Assembly: GCF_028898945.1 (NCBI RefSeq) | Contig: NZ_CP118607.1 | Span: forward strand, 1,598,001-1,662,000 | DNA from: Pseudomonas sp. PSKL.D1 | GTDB lineage: Bacteria; Pseudomonadota; Gammaproteobacteria; Pseudomonadales; Pseudomonadaceae | Direction: 5' to 3' | Length of the DNA stretch: 64,000 nucleotides | Shown: piece by piece, positions 9,135 through 17,662 of the stretch | Numbering within the stretch: position 1 is the stretch's first letter | Layout of the letters: every line of letters starts with the position of its first letter | Program-made: the position numbers and the translations under genes | Notes under the pieces: generated by a model | Seen by the model: the letters and a program-made list of their open reading frames with translations, nothing else | What the model was told of the DNA's origin: nothing | Database searches by the model: none

Positions 9135-10508
9135 TTAGCGCATTTCCGGCAGCTTGGCCTGGTTACGCACTTCGCTCTGTGCAATCGCCTCCGGTGGCAA
9201 CGAAATGCGCTGCTTGCTCAGCAACTCGCCCATGGTCGACAGCACGCGGTACATCGAAAACTCTTCGGTGTAGCGCACTTCGGTGTAGCGGCGGTTGGCG
9301 TTGTACAGCTCGTTTTCACTGTCGAGCACGTCCAGCAGGGTACGCTGGCCAAGGCCGAACTGGTCCTGGTAGGCGGCACGCACGCGCTGGGTGGTTTCGG
9401 CGTATTCGCGGGCGGTCGGGGTTTGCTTGCGTGCGTTGTTCATGGCGTTCCAGGCCAGGCTCAGGTTTTCGGTCAACTCGCGCAGGGCGTTGTTGCGGAT
9501 GTCCATGGCCTGGTTGATCTTGTGCGCATCGGACTGCAGGCGGGCTTTGTCGCTGCCACCACGGAACAGGTTGTAACTGAGCTCGACGCCGGCCTGCCAG
9601 TCGTTGTTGCTGTGGCCTTTCTCGCCGCTGAGGTTGTTGTTGGCGCCGGTGGCCAGCACCGCGTCCAGGCGAGGGTAGAAGGGCGACTTGGCCACTTCGT
9701 ACTGCTGCTCGGCGGCATCCACGTCAGCCTGGGCCGATTTCAGGTAGGGGTTGTTTTCCAGCATGCCCTGGCGCGCACCGTCCAGGCCGGTGGGTACTTC
9801 GGCCTTGATGGTGGAAGGCGCTTCCAGTTCGTCCGGCATGCGGCCAATCACGCTGTAGAAGTTGGCCTCGGCATCGGCCAGGTCAACTTCGGCGGTGTCC
9901 AGGTTGTTTTCCGCCAGGGCGCGACGGGCGCTGGACTGGTCGAGGTCGGCGGTGCTGCCCACGCCGCGCTCGCTGCGCAGGCCGATCTGGTCGTTCACCC
10001 GCAGGTGCGCTTGCAGGTTGTTCTTGGCCAGGCTTACCAGTTCGCGGCGCTTGAGTACTTCGAGGTACACCTCGACGGCGCGCAGGGCCACGGTCTCGGC
10101 GGTGGCTTGGGTGTAATAGGCACGCGAATTGGCCACCGCCTGCGTGCGGCCAACTTCATTGGAGGTGTTGAAGCCGTCGAACAGCATCTGCCGCAGGCGC
10201 AGTTCGGACTGGGTGTAGTTGAGTGTTTCCTTGTTGTGGTTGGTGGTGCCGTCGGCATTCAGGCCGCGGGTATTGAGGTTGTCCGAGCGCTGGCGACCAT
10301 AGCCGGCCACCAGGTCCACCGACGGGTAGTAACCGCCACGGGCGAATTTCACATCCTCGTCAGCCGACAGCCGGCTGTTACGGCTGGCGCTGATCTCCGG
10401 ATGATTGTCCACGGCGTTCTGGACTGCCTCGTTGAGTGACATCGCCTGAACGTTGGCGCACGCCATGGCCAACAGAATTGCACTGGTGATGGGGGTGAAA
10501 ACGCGCAT
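9135..10508 (-). CDS. TolC-family outer membrane channel, LapE-like
   Basis: 457 residues. Outer-membrane exit duct of a type I secretion system. A signal peptide is visible (MRVFTPITSAILLAMACANVQA, then MSLNEAVQ). Two outer-membrane factor repeats follow, with typical motifs LRLRQMLFDGFNT (about residue 110) and VELSYNLFRGGSDKARL (about residue 308), and GQRTLLDVLDSENEL near 388. The start has AGGGAGAAG just upstream. It heads the channel-ABC-adaptor operon and is divergent from the adhesin across a 459-base region. From memory, KT2440 keeps an orphan LapE gene near recQ; if correct, this locus may be the ancestral full version. Unchecked. Confidence 0.92.
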   Translation of the reverse strand: MRVFTPITSAILLAMACANVQAMSLNEAVQNAVDNHPEISASRNSRLSADEDVKFARGGYYPSVDLVAGYGRQRSDNLNTRGLNADGTTNHNKETLNYTQSELRLRQMLFDGFNTSNEVGRTQAVANSRAYYTQATAETVALRAVEVYLEVLKRRELVSLAKNNLQAHLRVNDQIGLRSERGVGSTADLDQSSARRALAENNLDTAEVDLADAEANFYSVIGRMPDELEAPSTIKAEVPTGLDGARQGMLENNPYLKSAQADVDAAEQQYEVAKSPFYPRLDAVLATGANNNLSGEKGHSNNDWQAGVELSYNLFRGGSDKARLQSDAHKINQAMDIRNNALRELTENLSLAWNAMNNARKQTPTAREYAETTQRVRAAYQDQFGLGQRTLLDVLDSENELYNANRRYTEVRYTEEFSMYRVLSTMGELLSKQRISLPPEAIAQSEVRNQAKLPEMR

Positions 10509-10967
10509 GGGGTACTTCTCCCTGGGGTCTTGAAAAATGTCCTGCTTTCGCCAAAAAAATGGCGATATTTATCATTCAAACCGTTTCAAGTTTGTAACAA
10601 CAGAGCTAAGAACATTTAACGCGCGAGCTAAGAAGATTTTTTCATAAGCCCTATGCGAAAAAAAACTTATGCGGTCTAACGAAACCAAGACATTGTTTCA
10701 TTCAAGTGAATTGGCGGCCCGCTGCAACGCGCGGTTTACAAGCACTGCACAGAGTTCCAGATTTTTTACAGCTAAGGACGCGGGGCGGTAAGGTGAAAGC
10801 GGTATTTGGCGACAAAAATTTGGCATCTATTGATGGCCAACTTACATTACGACTATCGCCAAAGTAGGGCCTTCGAAACCGATTCTCACCGTTGAGACAG
10901 TCGAGATCGAAGGCCATCAATCGCCACCCGGCCTGTGATTGCAATCGGTAAGGGGAGGCGTGCGCTC
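10509..10967. promoter_or_regulatory. Divergent control region between secretion operon and adhesin
   Basis: 459 bases with no convincing gene and a visibly AT-rich core (about 10545-10700). It contains a direct repeat GAGCTAAGAA at 10603-10612 and 10625-10634 (22-base period, two helical turns) and an inverted repeat CATAAG (10643-10648) / CTTATG (10666-10671) around an A-tract. These are candidate regulator sites for coordinating adhesin and exporter. I cannot assign the regulator; FleQ would be the natural candidate by analogy to LapA, but I do not see a clear FleQ motif. Confidence 0.45.
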
Positions 10968-13900
10968 ATGGCTAAATTGGTCGGTGTGGTCAGCAAGGTG
11001 GTGGGTGAGGTGTTTGCCGTTGGCAGTGATGGCAGCCGGCGCCCCTTGATCGAAGGTGACCGCCTGTACGCGGGCGAGCAACTGGACACGGGCAGTGCAG
11101 GTGCCGTGGCGGTGCACTTGCAGAACGGCGCCGAGCTGACGTTGGGGCGGGGCAGCAGCTTGCTGATGACCCCCGAGCTGTTGGCCAACCGCGCACCCGA
11201 TGTGCAAACCCATGACGTGGCGCCCAGCGACGCGCAGCTGTCGGATGTGGAGCGCATTCAGCAGGCGATAGCAGCAGGTGATGACCCCAGCCAGAGTGCC
11301 GAGGCCACGGCGGCCGGGCCTGGCTCTGGTGGTGCACCGGGTGCCTTGGGCGGCGGCCACAGCTTCGTGCTGCTGACCGAGGTGGCTGCGCGCGTCGACC
11401 CGGTGATTGGCTTCCCGACTGCGGGCTTCAATGGCATCCCCGAACTGGCCAACCGTGAGGTGGGTGACCTGAGCAACAGCACTGCCCGCGACTTGCTCGG
11501 CATCCCCGAGGACGATGGCCCCGACGCAGGCCTGCCGCCCGTGCAGCCCAATCCGCCGGTAGACCCCACGCCGCCGGTGGGCGTCAACCCGCCAACCGAC
11601 CCGACCCCGCCTGTGGACCCGAACCCGCCCATTACACCCATCGATGAGGATCACCCTGTCGAACTGCGGGGGCTGGACCTGAGCCCAGCCGAGCTGGAAC
11701 TGAACGAAGCCAACTTGCCCCTGGGCTCGGCCAGTAACCCGGCTGCCCTGACCCAGCAAGGCAGCTTCACCGTGGTCGCACCGGACGGCGTGTTCAACCT
11801 CAACGTCGGTGGCATCAATGTGGTCACCGCTGGCGTGGTGACCGGTGTCGGCCAGTCCATCACCACCGGGCTGGGCAACACCCTGACCATCACCGGCTAC
11901 AACCCGTCCACCGGGGTAGTGAGCTACAGCTACACCCTGACCGGTGCCGAGCAGCATGCCGATGGTGCCGGTACCAACACCCTGAGCGAGCACTTGCCGG
12001 TGCTGGTCAGCGACACCGACGGCGATGTGGCGCAAGGCTCGCTGGATGTGATCATCCGCGACGACGTGCCCAAAGCCGTGAATGATGGCAATGCCACCGC
12101 CGCCACTGAGCAGCATGTCGAGCTGACAGGCAACGTGCTCACCAACGATGTGCAAGGCGCCGACCGCGTGCCCGGCGGCCCGGTGATTGCCGGTACATTC
12201 GTGGGCACCTACGGCACGCTGGTGCTGGCGGCGGATGGCTCTTACACCTACACGCTCAACACCAGCGACCCGGACTTCAAGCAGCTGGGCGGTGGCGGCA
12301 ATGGCGTGGAAACTTTCGCCTACACGATCAAGGATGCCGACGGTGACACCAGCACCGCGACCCTGGCCCTGAACGTCAGCAACCTCGACGACCCGGTCAC
12401 GCTCGATGGCCTGGGCACTCAAGGCAGCCAGCTGACGGTGTACGAGAAAAACCTCGTTGACGGCACCGCGCCCGATGCCAGTGCACTGACCCAGCAGGGC
12501 AGCTTCAAAGTCACTGCACCGGACGGCCTGCAGAGCCTTACCGTGGGCGGTATCACCGTGGTCAGTGGGGGTGTGGCGGCGGGCTTCCCGCAATCGATCG
12601 TCACCCCCGAAGGCAACACGCTGACCATTACCGGCTACAACGCCAGCACCGGAGTGGTGAGCTACAGCTACACCCTGCTCGACAACGAGAGCCACCCCAA
12701 TGGCCAGGGCAGCAACAGCATCACCGAGCAGTTCCAGGTGGTGGCCACGGACGTGGACGGCAGCACCGCCAGCGGCACGATTGCGGTGAAGATCGTCGAC
12801 GACCTGCCGCAGGCCAATGACGATTACGTGAGCGTGGGCAAGGGCGATGTGGTGCGCGGCAACGTGATGTGGAACGACGTGACCGGCGCCGACACGCGCG
12901 CCGACGGCCAGTACGTGGTCGGCGTGCGTGCCGGCAGCGATACCTCCACCTCGGCCATTGGCCAGCTGGGTGTTCACGTGCAGGGCCAGTACGGCTACCT
13001 GATCATCGATGCCGAGGGCAATGCCGAGTATTACTCCGACCCCACCGTCACCTCGCCGCGTGATGCGCTGGAAACCTTCGTCTACACCATCCGCGATGCC
13101 GATGGCGACGAAAGCACCACCACCATCACCATCAATGTGCACAACGGCCTGATGGCCTGTGTGGACCGGGATGTGACGGTGTATGAAAACGCGCTGGACC
13201 TGTACAAGGACGGCAATGACCTGGCCGCTGGTACCGTCACCGGCAGCAACCCGGATTCGCCCCGTGAAACGGCCTCGGGCACCTTGGTCGGCTCGACCAG
13301 CGGCGGCGTGGGCGCGCTGACCTACACCTTGGTCGGCAGCAGCGCGGGCCAGTACGGTCAGCTGCAATTGAACGCGGACGGCAGCTACACCTACACCCTG
13401 ACTTCACCGGCCAACTCGCCCACCCACGCCAACGACGGCCCGAACACCGTCACTGAAACCTTCACCTACAAGGTGACGGACTCCCTGGGCAATTCGACCA
13501 CCAGCACCATCGTGGTCAGCATCGTCGATGATGTGCCGCAGGCCCATTGCGACTTTGTCAGCGTGGCCAAGGGTGATGTGGTGCGCGGCAACGTGATGTG
13601 GAACGACGTAACCGGCGCCGACACGCTCAGCGATGGCAAGTACGTGGTGGGCGCGCGTGCCGGCAACGACACCTCGACCTCGGCCATCGGCCAACTCAAT
13701 GTGCAGATCAATGGCCAGTACGGCTACCTGACCATCGACGCCTACGGCAATGCCGAATACCACTCCAACCCCAACGTTGCATCACCGCGGGATGCGCTGG
13801 ACACGTTCGTTTACACCATTCGCGATGCCGACGGCGACGAAAGCACCACCACCATCACCATCAACGTGCACTCAGCGCTCATGGCCTGTGAGGACCGTGA

Positions 13901-16379
13901 TGTCACGGTGTACGAAAAAGCGCTGGACCTGCACAAAGACGGCAACGACCTGGCTGCAGGCACCGTGACCGGTAGCGACCCGGATTCGCCCCGTGAAACC
14001 GCCTCGGGCACGCTGGCCGGCTCCACCAGTGGCGGGGTTGGCGCCTTGACTTACACCCTGGTCGGCAATGCCGCCGGGCAGTATGGCCAGTTGCTGTTGA
14101 ACCCGGATGGGACTTACACCTATACCCTGACGTCGCCGGCCAACTCGCCGACCCATGCCAATGACGGTGCCAACACCGTGACCGAAACCTTCACCTACCG
14201 CGTGGAGGACAGCGCAGGCCACTGGACCACCAGCACCATCGTCATCAGCATTGTCGATGACGTGCCCACGGCCAACAGCGACTACGTGAGCGTTGGCAAG
14301 GGCGACGTGGTGCGTGGCAATGTGATGTACAACGACGTGGTCGGTGCCGACACCCTGAGCGACGGCAAGTACGTAGTCGGCGTGCGCGCCGGCAGCGACA
14401 CCTCCACTTCGGCCATTGGCCAGCTCAACACGCACGTGCAAGGGCAGTATGGCTACCTGACCATCGATGCCTACGGCAACGCCGAATACCACTCCGACCC
14501 CAATGCCGTGGCACCCCGCGATGCGCTGGAATCCTTCGTCTACACCATCCGCGATGCCGATGGCGACGAGAGCACCACCACCGTCACCATCAACGTGCAT
14601 GACCATTCGCTGAACCCATGTGGCGACGGTGGCGTCACGGTGTACGAAAAAGCGCTGGACCTGAACCAGGACGGCCGTGACCTGGCCCCCGGCACCGTCA
14701 ATGGCAGCGAACCCTGCTCGCCACGTGAAACCGCCACCGGCAGCCTGGTCGGGCAGGTGGCCGGCGGCGTGGGCGCGCTGACCTGGAGCCTGGTAGGCAG
14801 CGCCGAAGGCCAGCATGGCCTGATCCAGCTGAATGCCGATGGCACCTATACCTACACGCTGACATCCCCGGCCAACTCGCCGGTGCACGCCAATGACGGC
14901 GCCAACACCGTGACCGAATCGTTCACCTACCGCGTCGAGGACACCGCCGGCCACTGGACCACGGGCACCATCAACATCACCATCGTCGACGACGTGCCGC
15001 AGGCCCACTGCGATTTCGTCAGCGTGGCCAAAGGCGATGAGGTGCGTGGGAATGTGCTGCACAACGACGTGATCGGCGCCGATGTGCCCAGCGACTGTGG
15101 TTATGTGATCGGCGTGCGCGCCGGCGGCGATACCTCGACTTCGGCCATCGGCCAGCTTGGCACCCATGTGTATGGGCAGTATGGCTACCTGACCCTGGAC
15201 GCCCGGGGCAACGCGGTGTACCACTCCGACCCCAACGTGGCGGCACCGCGGGATGCCATCGACAAGTTCGTCTACACCATTCGCGATGCCGACGGTGACG
15301 AGAGCACCACCACCATCACCATCAACGTGCACGACAATTCGATCTCCGAATGCGGCGAGGGCTATGGGCGCGGGCAGGAGCGGGTGGTGGATCGGGGGGC
15401 GTTCACCTTCGATGCCAGCAGCATGACCGCAGCGCTGGTGGTGCTGGGCTATCTTGGCGCCATGGGCACCGCCCAGGCCAATGGCGAAGACGTGATCAAC
15501 GTGAGCCTGCGCAAAGGTGAAACCCTGCAACTGAACCATGACCCGCACGATGGCAACCTGACCATGGAGTGGAAGGACAGCGGCGGCAGCTACCATTCCA
15601 TTGCTGCCGGTGACAGCATCACCGCCAGCCATGACGGGGTGTACAGCATCCATGTGAATAACCCGGCCGGCGATGGCAAGGCAGGGGAGGGCTACAAGCT
15701 GAGCATGGTGCTTGATTACGCCAATGCGCAGCAGCCGGCGCCCCATGCCGATGAGCATTCCGCGGCGGGGCTGGTGGCTGCCGAGGATGTCACACCGCCG
15801 CAAGTGCATGGCAGTGCAGGCCATCAAACCCAGGATACGGCGAACTTCGCACATGCCAAAGGCGCGGTCATCCTCGACCTCAGCCACGAAGGCCCGCAGG
15901 ACACCGGCGGGGCGGGCATGCAGAACCTGAACGGCATCCACAACCTGGTCGGTTCGGACTACGGCGATACGTTGATCGGCGACAGCCACGACAACGTGCT
16001 CACCGGCGGCAAAGGCAACGACACCTTCGTTTGGCAGAAGGGCAACACGGGCCACGACACTGTCACCGACTTCACCCCCGGCAGCGACAAGCTCGACCTG
16101 TCGCACCTGTTGCAGGGCGAGCATGCCACTGCGGCATCACTGGATGAATTCCTGCACTTCAAGGTCAGCGGCAATGGCAACCAGGTGGTATCGACCATCG
16201 AAGTCAGCAGCACGGCGGGGGCTGCGCCGACCCAGACCATCGACCTGGCAGGCGTGGACCTGGCCCAGCATTACGGAGTTACGGCGGGGGCGGGCGGGGT
16301 GATTTCGGCGGGGCACGACACGGCGACGATCATCAACGGGATGTTGAATGATCATTCGTTGAAGGTGGATACGGTGTAG
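10968..16379 (+). CDS. Lap-type cell-surface adhesin, type I secreted (LapF/MapA-like)
   Basis: 1803 residues. Layout: N-terminal retention module (1 to about 110, MAKLVGVVSKVVGEVFAV) with Thr114-Ala-Ala-Gly117 (11307-11318) in EATAAGPG, matching the LapG protease site, cut between the two alanines in LapA; Pro-rich linker (about 190-228); VCBS/cadherin-like repeats, including two related units (about 240-610) and a tandem 243-residue repeat (about 611-1460); Ala-rich segment; RTX-like glycine block (about 1660-1690, GGKGNDTF); and a C-terminal type I secretion signal. ATG at 10968 has AGGGGAGG at 10951-10958; an upstream in-frame start would spoil the retention domain. Eight cysteines, all in the tandem repeats, are unusual for this class. 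Much shorter than LapA or LapF. Confidence 0.93.
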   Translation: MAKLVGVVSKVVGEVFAVGSDGSRRPLIEGDRLYAGEQLDTGSAGAVAVHLQNGAELTLGRGSSLLMTPELLANRAPDVQTHDVAPSDAQLSDVERIQQAIAAGDDPSQSAEATAAGPGSGGAPGALGGGHSFVLLTEVAARVDPVIGFPTAGFNGIPELANREVGDLSNSTARDLLGIPEDDGPDAGLPPVQPNPPVDPTPPVGVNPPTDPTPPVDPNPPITPIDEDHPVELRGLDLSPAELELNEANLPLGSASNPAALTQQGSFTVVAPDGVFNLNVGGINVVTAGVVTGVGQSITTGLGNTLTITGYNPSTGVVSYSYTLTGAEQHADGAGTNTLSEHLPVLVSDTDGDVAQGSLDVIIRDDVPKAVNDGNATAATEQHVELTGNVLTNDVQGADRVPGGPVIAGTFVGTYGTLVLAADGSYTYTLNTSDPDFKQLGGGGNGVETFAYTIKDADGDTSTATLALNVSNLDDPVTLDGLGTQGSQLTVYEKNLVDGTAPDASALTQQGSFKVTAPDGLQSLTVGGITVVSGGVAAGFPQSIVTPEGNTLTITGYNASTGVVSYSYTLLDNESHPNGQGSNSITEQFQVVATDVDGSTASGTIAVKIVDDLPQANDDYVSVGKGDVVRGNVMWNDVTGADTRADGQYVVGVRAGSDTSTSAIGQLGVHVQGQYGYLIIDAEGNAEYYSDPTVTSPRDALETFVYTIRDADGDESTTTITINVHNGLMACVDRDVTVYENALDLYKDGNDLAAGTVTGSNPDSPRETASGTLVGSTSGGVGALTYTLVGSSAGQYGQLQLNADGSYTYTLTSPANSPTHANDGPNTVTETFTYKVTDSLGNSTTSTIVVSIVDDVPQAHCDFVSVAKGDVVRGNVMWNDVTGADTLSDGKYVVGARAGNDTSTSAIGQLNVQINGQYGYLTIDAYGNAEYHSNPNVASPRDALDTFVYTIRDADGDESTTTITINVHSALMACEDRDVTVYEKALDLHKDGNDLAAGTVTGSDPDSPRETASGTLAGSTSGGVGALTYTLVGNAAGQYGQLLLNPDGTYTYTLTSPANSPTHANDGANTVTETFTYRVEDSAGHWTTSTIVISIVDDVPTANSDYVSVGKGDVVRGNVMYNDVVGADTLSDGKYVVGVRAGSDTSTSAIGQLNTHVQGQYGYLTIDAYGNAEYHSDPNAVAPRDALESFVYTIRDADGDESTTTVTINVHDHSLNPCGDGGVTVYEKALDLNQDGRDLAPGTVNGSEPCSPRETATGSLVGQVAGGVGALTWSLVGSAEGQHGLIQLNADGTYTYTLTSPANSPVHANDGANTVTESFTYRVEDTAGHWTTGTINITIVDDVPQAHCDFVSVAKGDEVRGNVLHNDVIGADVPSDCGYVIGVRAGGDTSTSAIGQLGTHVYGQYGYLTLDARGNAVYHSDPNVAAPRDAIDKFVYTIRDADGDESTTTITINVHDNSISECGEGYGRGQERVVDRGAFTFDASSMTAALVVLGYLGAMGTAQANGEDVINVSLRKGETLQLNHDPHDGNLTMEWKDSGGSYHSIAAGDSITASHDGVYSIHVNNPAGDGKAGEGYKLSMVLDYANAQQPAPHADEHSAAGLVAAEDVTPPQVHGSAGHQTQDTANFAHAKGAVILDLSHEGPQDTGGAGMQNLNGIHNLVGSDYGDTLIGDSHDNVLTGGKGNDTFVWQKGNTGHDTVTDFTPGSDKLDLSHLLQGEHATAASLDEFLHFKVSGNGNQVVSTIEVSSTAGAAPTQTIDLAGVDLAQHYGVTAGAGGVISAGHDTATIINGMLNDHSLKVDTV
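12798..15348 (+). repeat. Tandem 729/732-base coding repeats in adhesin
   Basis: Units begin at DDLP/DDVP codons at 12798, 13527, 14256 and 14988. The first two periods are exactly 729 bases (243 codons), the third is 732, and the fourth is a half unit ending about 15348. Each full unit has two Ig-like halves: one with KGDVVRGNVM and FVYTIRDADGDESTTT, the other with DVTVYEKALDL and YTYTLTSPANSP. High nucleotide identity makes copy-number change by recombination likely. Confidence 0.9.
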
Positions 16380-16389
16380 GGCTTACCGG

Positions 16390-16459
16390 CCTCTCGCGGA
16401 TAAATCCGCTCCTACAGACGATCGCGGACCCTGTAGGAGCGGATTCATCCGCGATGAGG
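16390..16459. repeat. Paired extragenic palindrome, class 1
   Basis: Inverted pair of GGATAAATCC/GGATTCATCC units lying between the convergent adhesin and YbaN-like genes. The right arm overlaps the last codons and TGA stop of the YbaN-like gene. Confidence 0.8.
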
Positions 16460-16816
16460 CTTGCGCAGCGTCTTCTGCCGCAAAATATACACACTCACCA
16501 GCACCGCACTGGTCAGCATGAACACACGCGCCCAAAACAACGGCACCAGGTAACAGGACAACCCGATACTCGCCCACATCAGCCCGATCGCGTACACCTT
16601 GCCCTTCAGCGGTATGCCTTCGCCGCTCAGGTAATCACGAATCCACGGCCCAAGCTGTGGGTGATGAATCAACCAATGATGAAAGCGCGGCGAACTGCGG
16701 GCAAAGCAGGCGGCTGCCAGCAGCAGAAAAGGGGTGGTGGGCAACACCGGCAGGAAAATCCCCAACACCCCTAGCGCAACGCTGAGCCAGCCGATGGCCA
16801 GCAACAGGTAGCGCAC
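16445..16816 (-). CDS. DUF454 (YbaN) family inner-membrane protein
   Basis: 123 residues, mostly hydrophobic, with about three to four membrane segments. The N-terminal family signature is plain: LGVLGIFLPVLPTTPFLLLA (about 16-35), then CFARSSPRFHHWLIHH and LGPWIRDY. Function unknown. The stop codon and the last residues (PHRG) are encoded by the palindrome at 16390-16459, so the natural C-terminus has probably been altered by repeat insertion. It starts 8 bases after the YgfB-like stop and is likely co-transcribed with it. Confidence 0.88.
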   Translation of the reverse strand: MRYLLLAIGWLSVALGVLGIFLPVLPTTPFLLLAAACFARSSPRFHHWLIHHPQLGPWIRDYLSGEGIPLKGKVYAIGLMWASIGLSCYLVPLFWARVFMLTSAVLVSVYILRQKTLRKPHRG

Positions 16817-16824
16817 GGCCGCAC

Positions 16825-17418
16825 TCAGTGGCGGCGTGGCTTGAGCAGTGCGGGTGCAGGCTTTTCTTCAGGGGCGTGCAACAGCAGGAACAGCGCGCTC
16901 AGCGCTTCCGGGATCTGCACGATCATGTCGTCCTGCAGGTTGGCGTTGCTGGCGATGTCGGCAAACTCCGGCTGCTCATCGAACAGGCCCGAGCCGACCA
17001 TGATCGGCAGCAGCATTTCGCTCACTTCCTCTTCGGCGTTCTCGAACCACGCCTCTTCACGCAGGAATACACCCTCCATGAAGCCGATGCACCAGCCGCG
17101 CAGGTCGGAATCGTCCGGCTCGTCGGTCAGGTCCAGGTCGCACGGCAGGTCGAATTCTTCGTCGCTGGCCAGCTGGCGGGCGATGTGGCCTTTGAGGGCC
17201 ACCAGGGTCGCTTCGATTTCAGTGCGCTGGGCGTCGCTGGCGTAGTGTGGTTCTTCAGCGAACAACGCGTCGATCCATTCACGCTCGGGTACGTCCTCCG
17301 AGCAGATCGAAAGGGCGGTCAGGTAGCCGTGGGCGGCGACGTAGTCCAGTGCTTCTTCGTGCAGCTCGTCAGCGTCGAGGAAGGCTTGCAGGCGGGTCAG
17401 TTGCTCGGCGAAGGACAT
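16825..17418 (-). CDS. UPF0149 / YgfB-YecA family protein
   Basis: 197 residues, acidic. It contains the family core DLRGWCIGFMEGVFLREEAW (about residues 100-120), with DEFDL-type acidic stretches before it. YgfB proteins are small cytoplasmic proteins; in P. aeruginosa a relative affects beta-lactam resistance through AmpDh3 regulation. No SEC-C zinc motif is present at the end, so it is the short form. ATG at 17418 (MSFAEQLTRLQAF) is preferred to an in-frame start 81 bases upstream because homologues start there and AAGG precedes it. It is divergent from recQ over 244 bases. Confidence 0.85.
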   Translation of the reverse strand: MSFAEQLTRLQAFLDADELHEEALDYVAAHGYLTALSICSEDVPEREWIDALFAEEPHYASDAQRTEIEATLVALKGHIARQLASDEEFDLPCDLDLTDEPDDSDLRGWCIGFMEGVFLREEAWFENAEEEVSEMLLPIMVGSGLFDEQPEFADIASNANLQDDMIVQIPEALSALFLLLHAPEEKPAPALLKPRRH

Positions 17419-17662
17419 TACAGGGCTACCTTGGGGGAATAAACGATAGTGAATTCTAGCACCTTGCGGCGGCGGCGGGGCAAAGGGAACGTCTGTCACC
17501 GGGCATCCTGTGTAACGCGGCGCTGGGGTATACTCCGCAGCTTTTCATGCACGGGCGGGGTTTCCCGGCCGTTTGGTAAAAGCCGCTTACGCATTCGGCG
17601 TGTGCGGAGCGGGTTTTTCGTCCAGCCTGTGTGCAGGGTGGTACGGCGATTTGGAGTTGCAC

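Noticed and set aside
10702..10944. 80-codon open frame in the adhesin control region
   Set aside because: No ribosome site, poor composition for a protein, and overlaps the likely adhesin leader region.
13872..16124. 750-codon open frame antisense to the adhesin
   Set aside because: Valine/Gly/His-rich composition mirrors the adhesin repeats in reverse; no start signal or recognisable domain.
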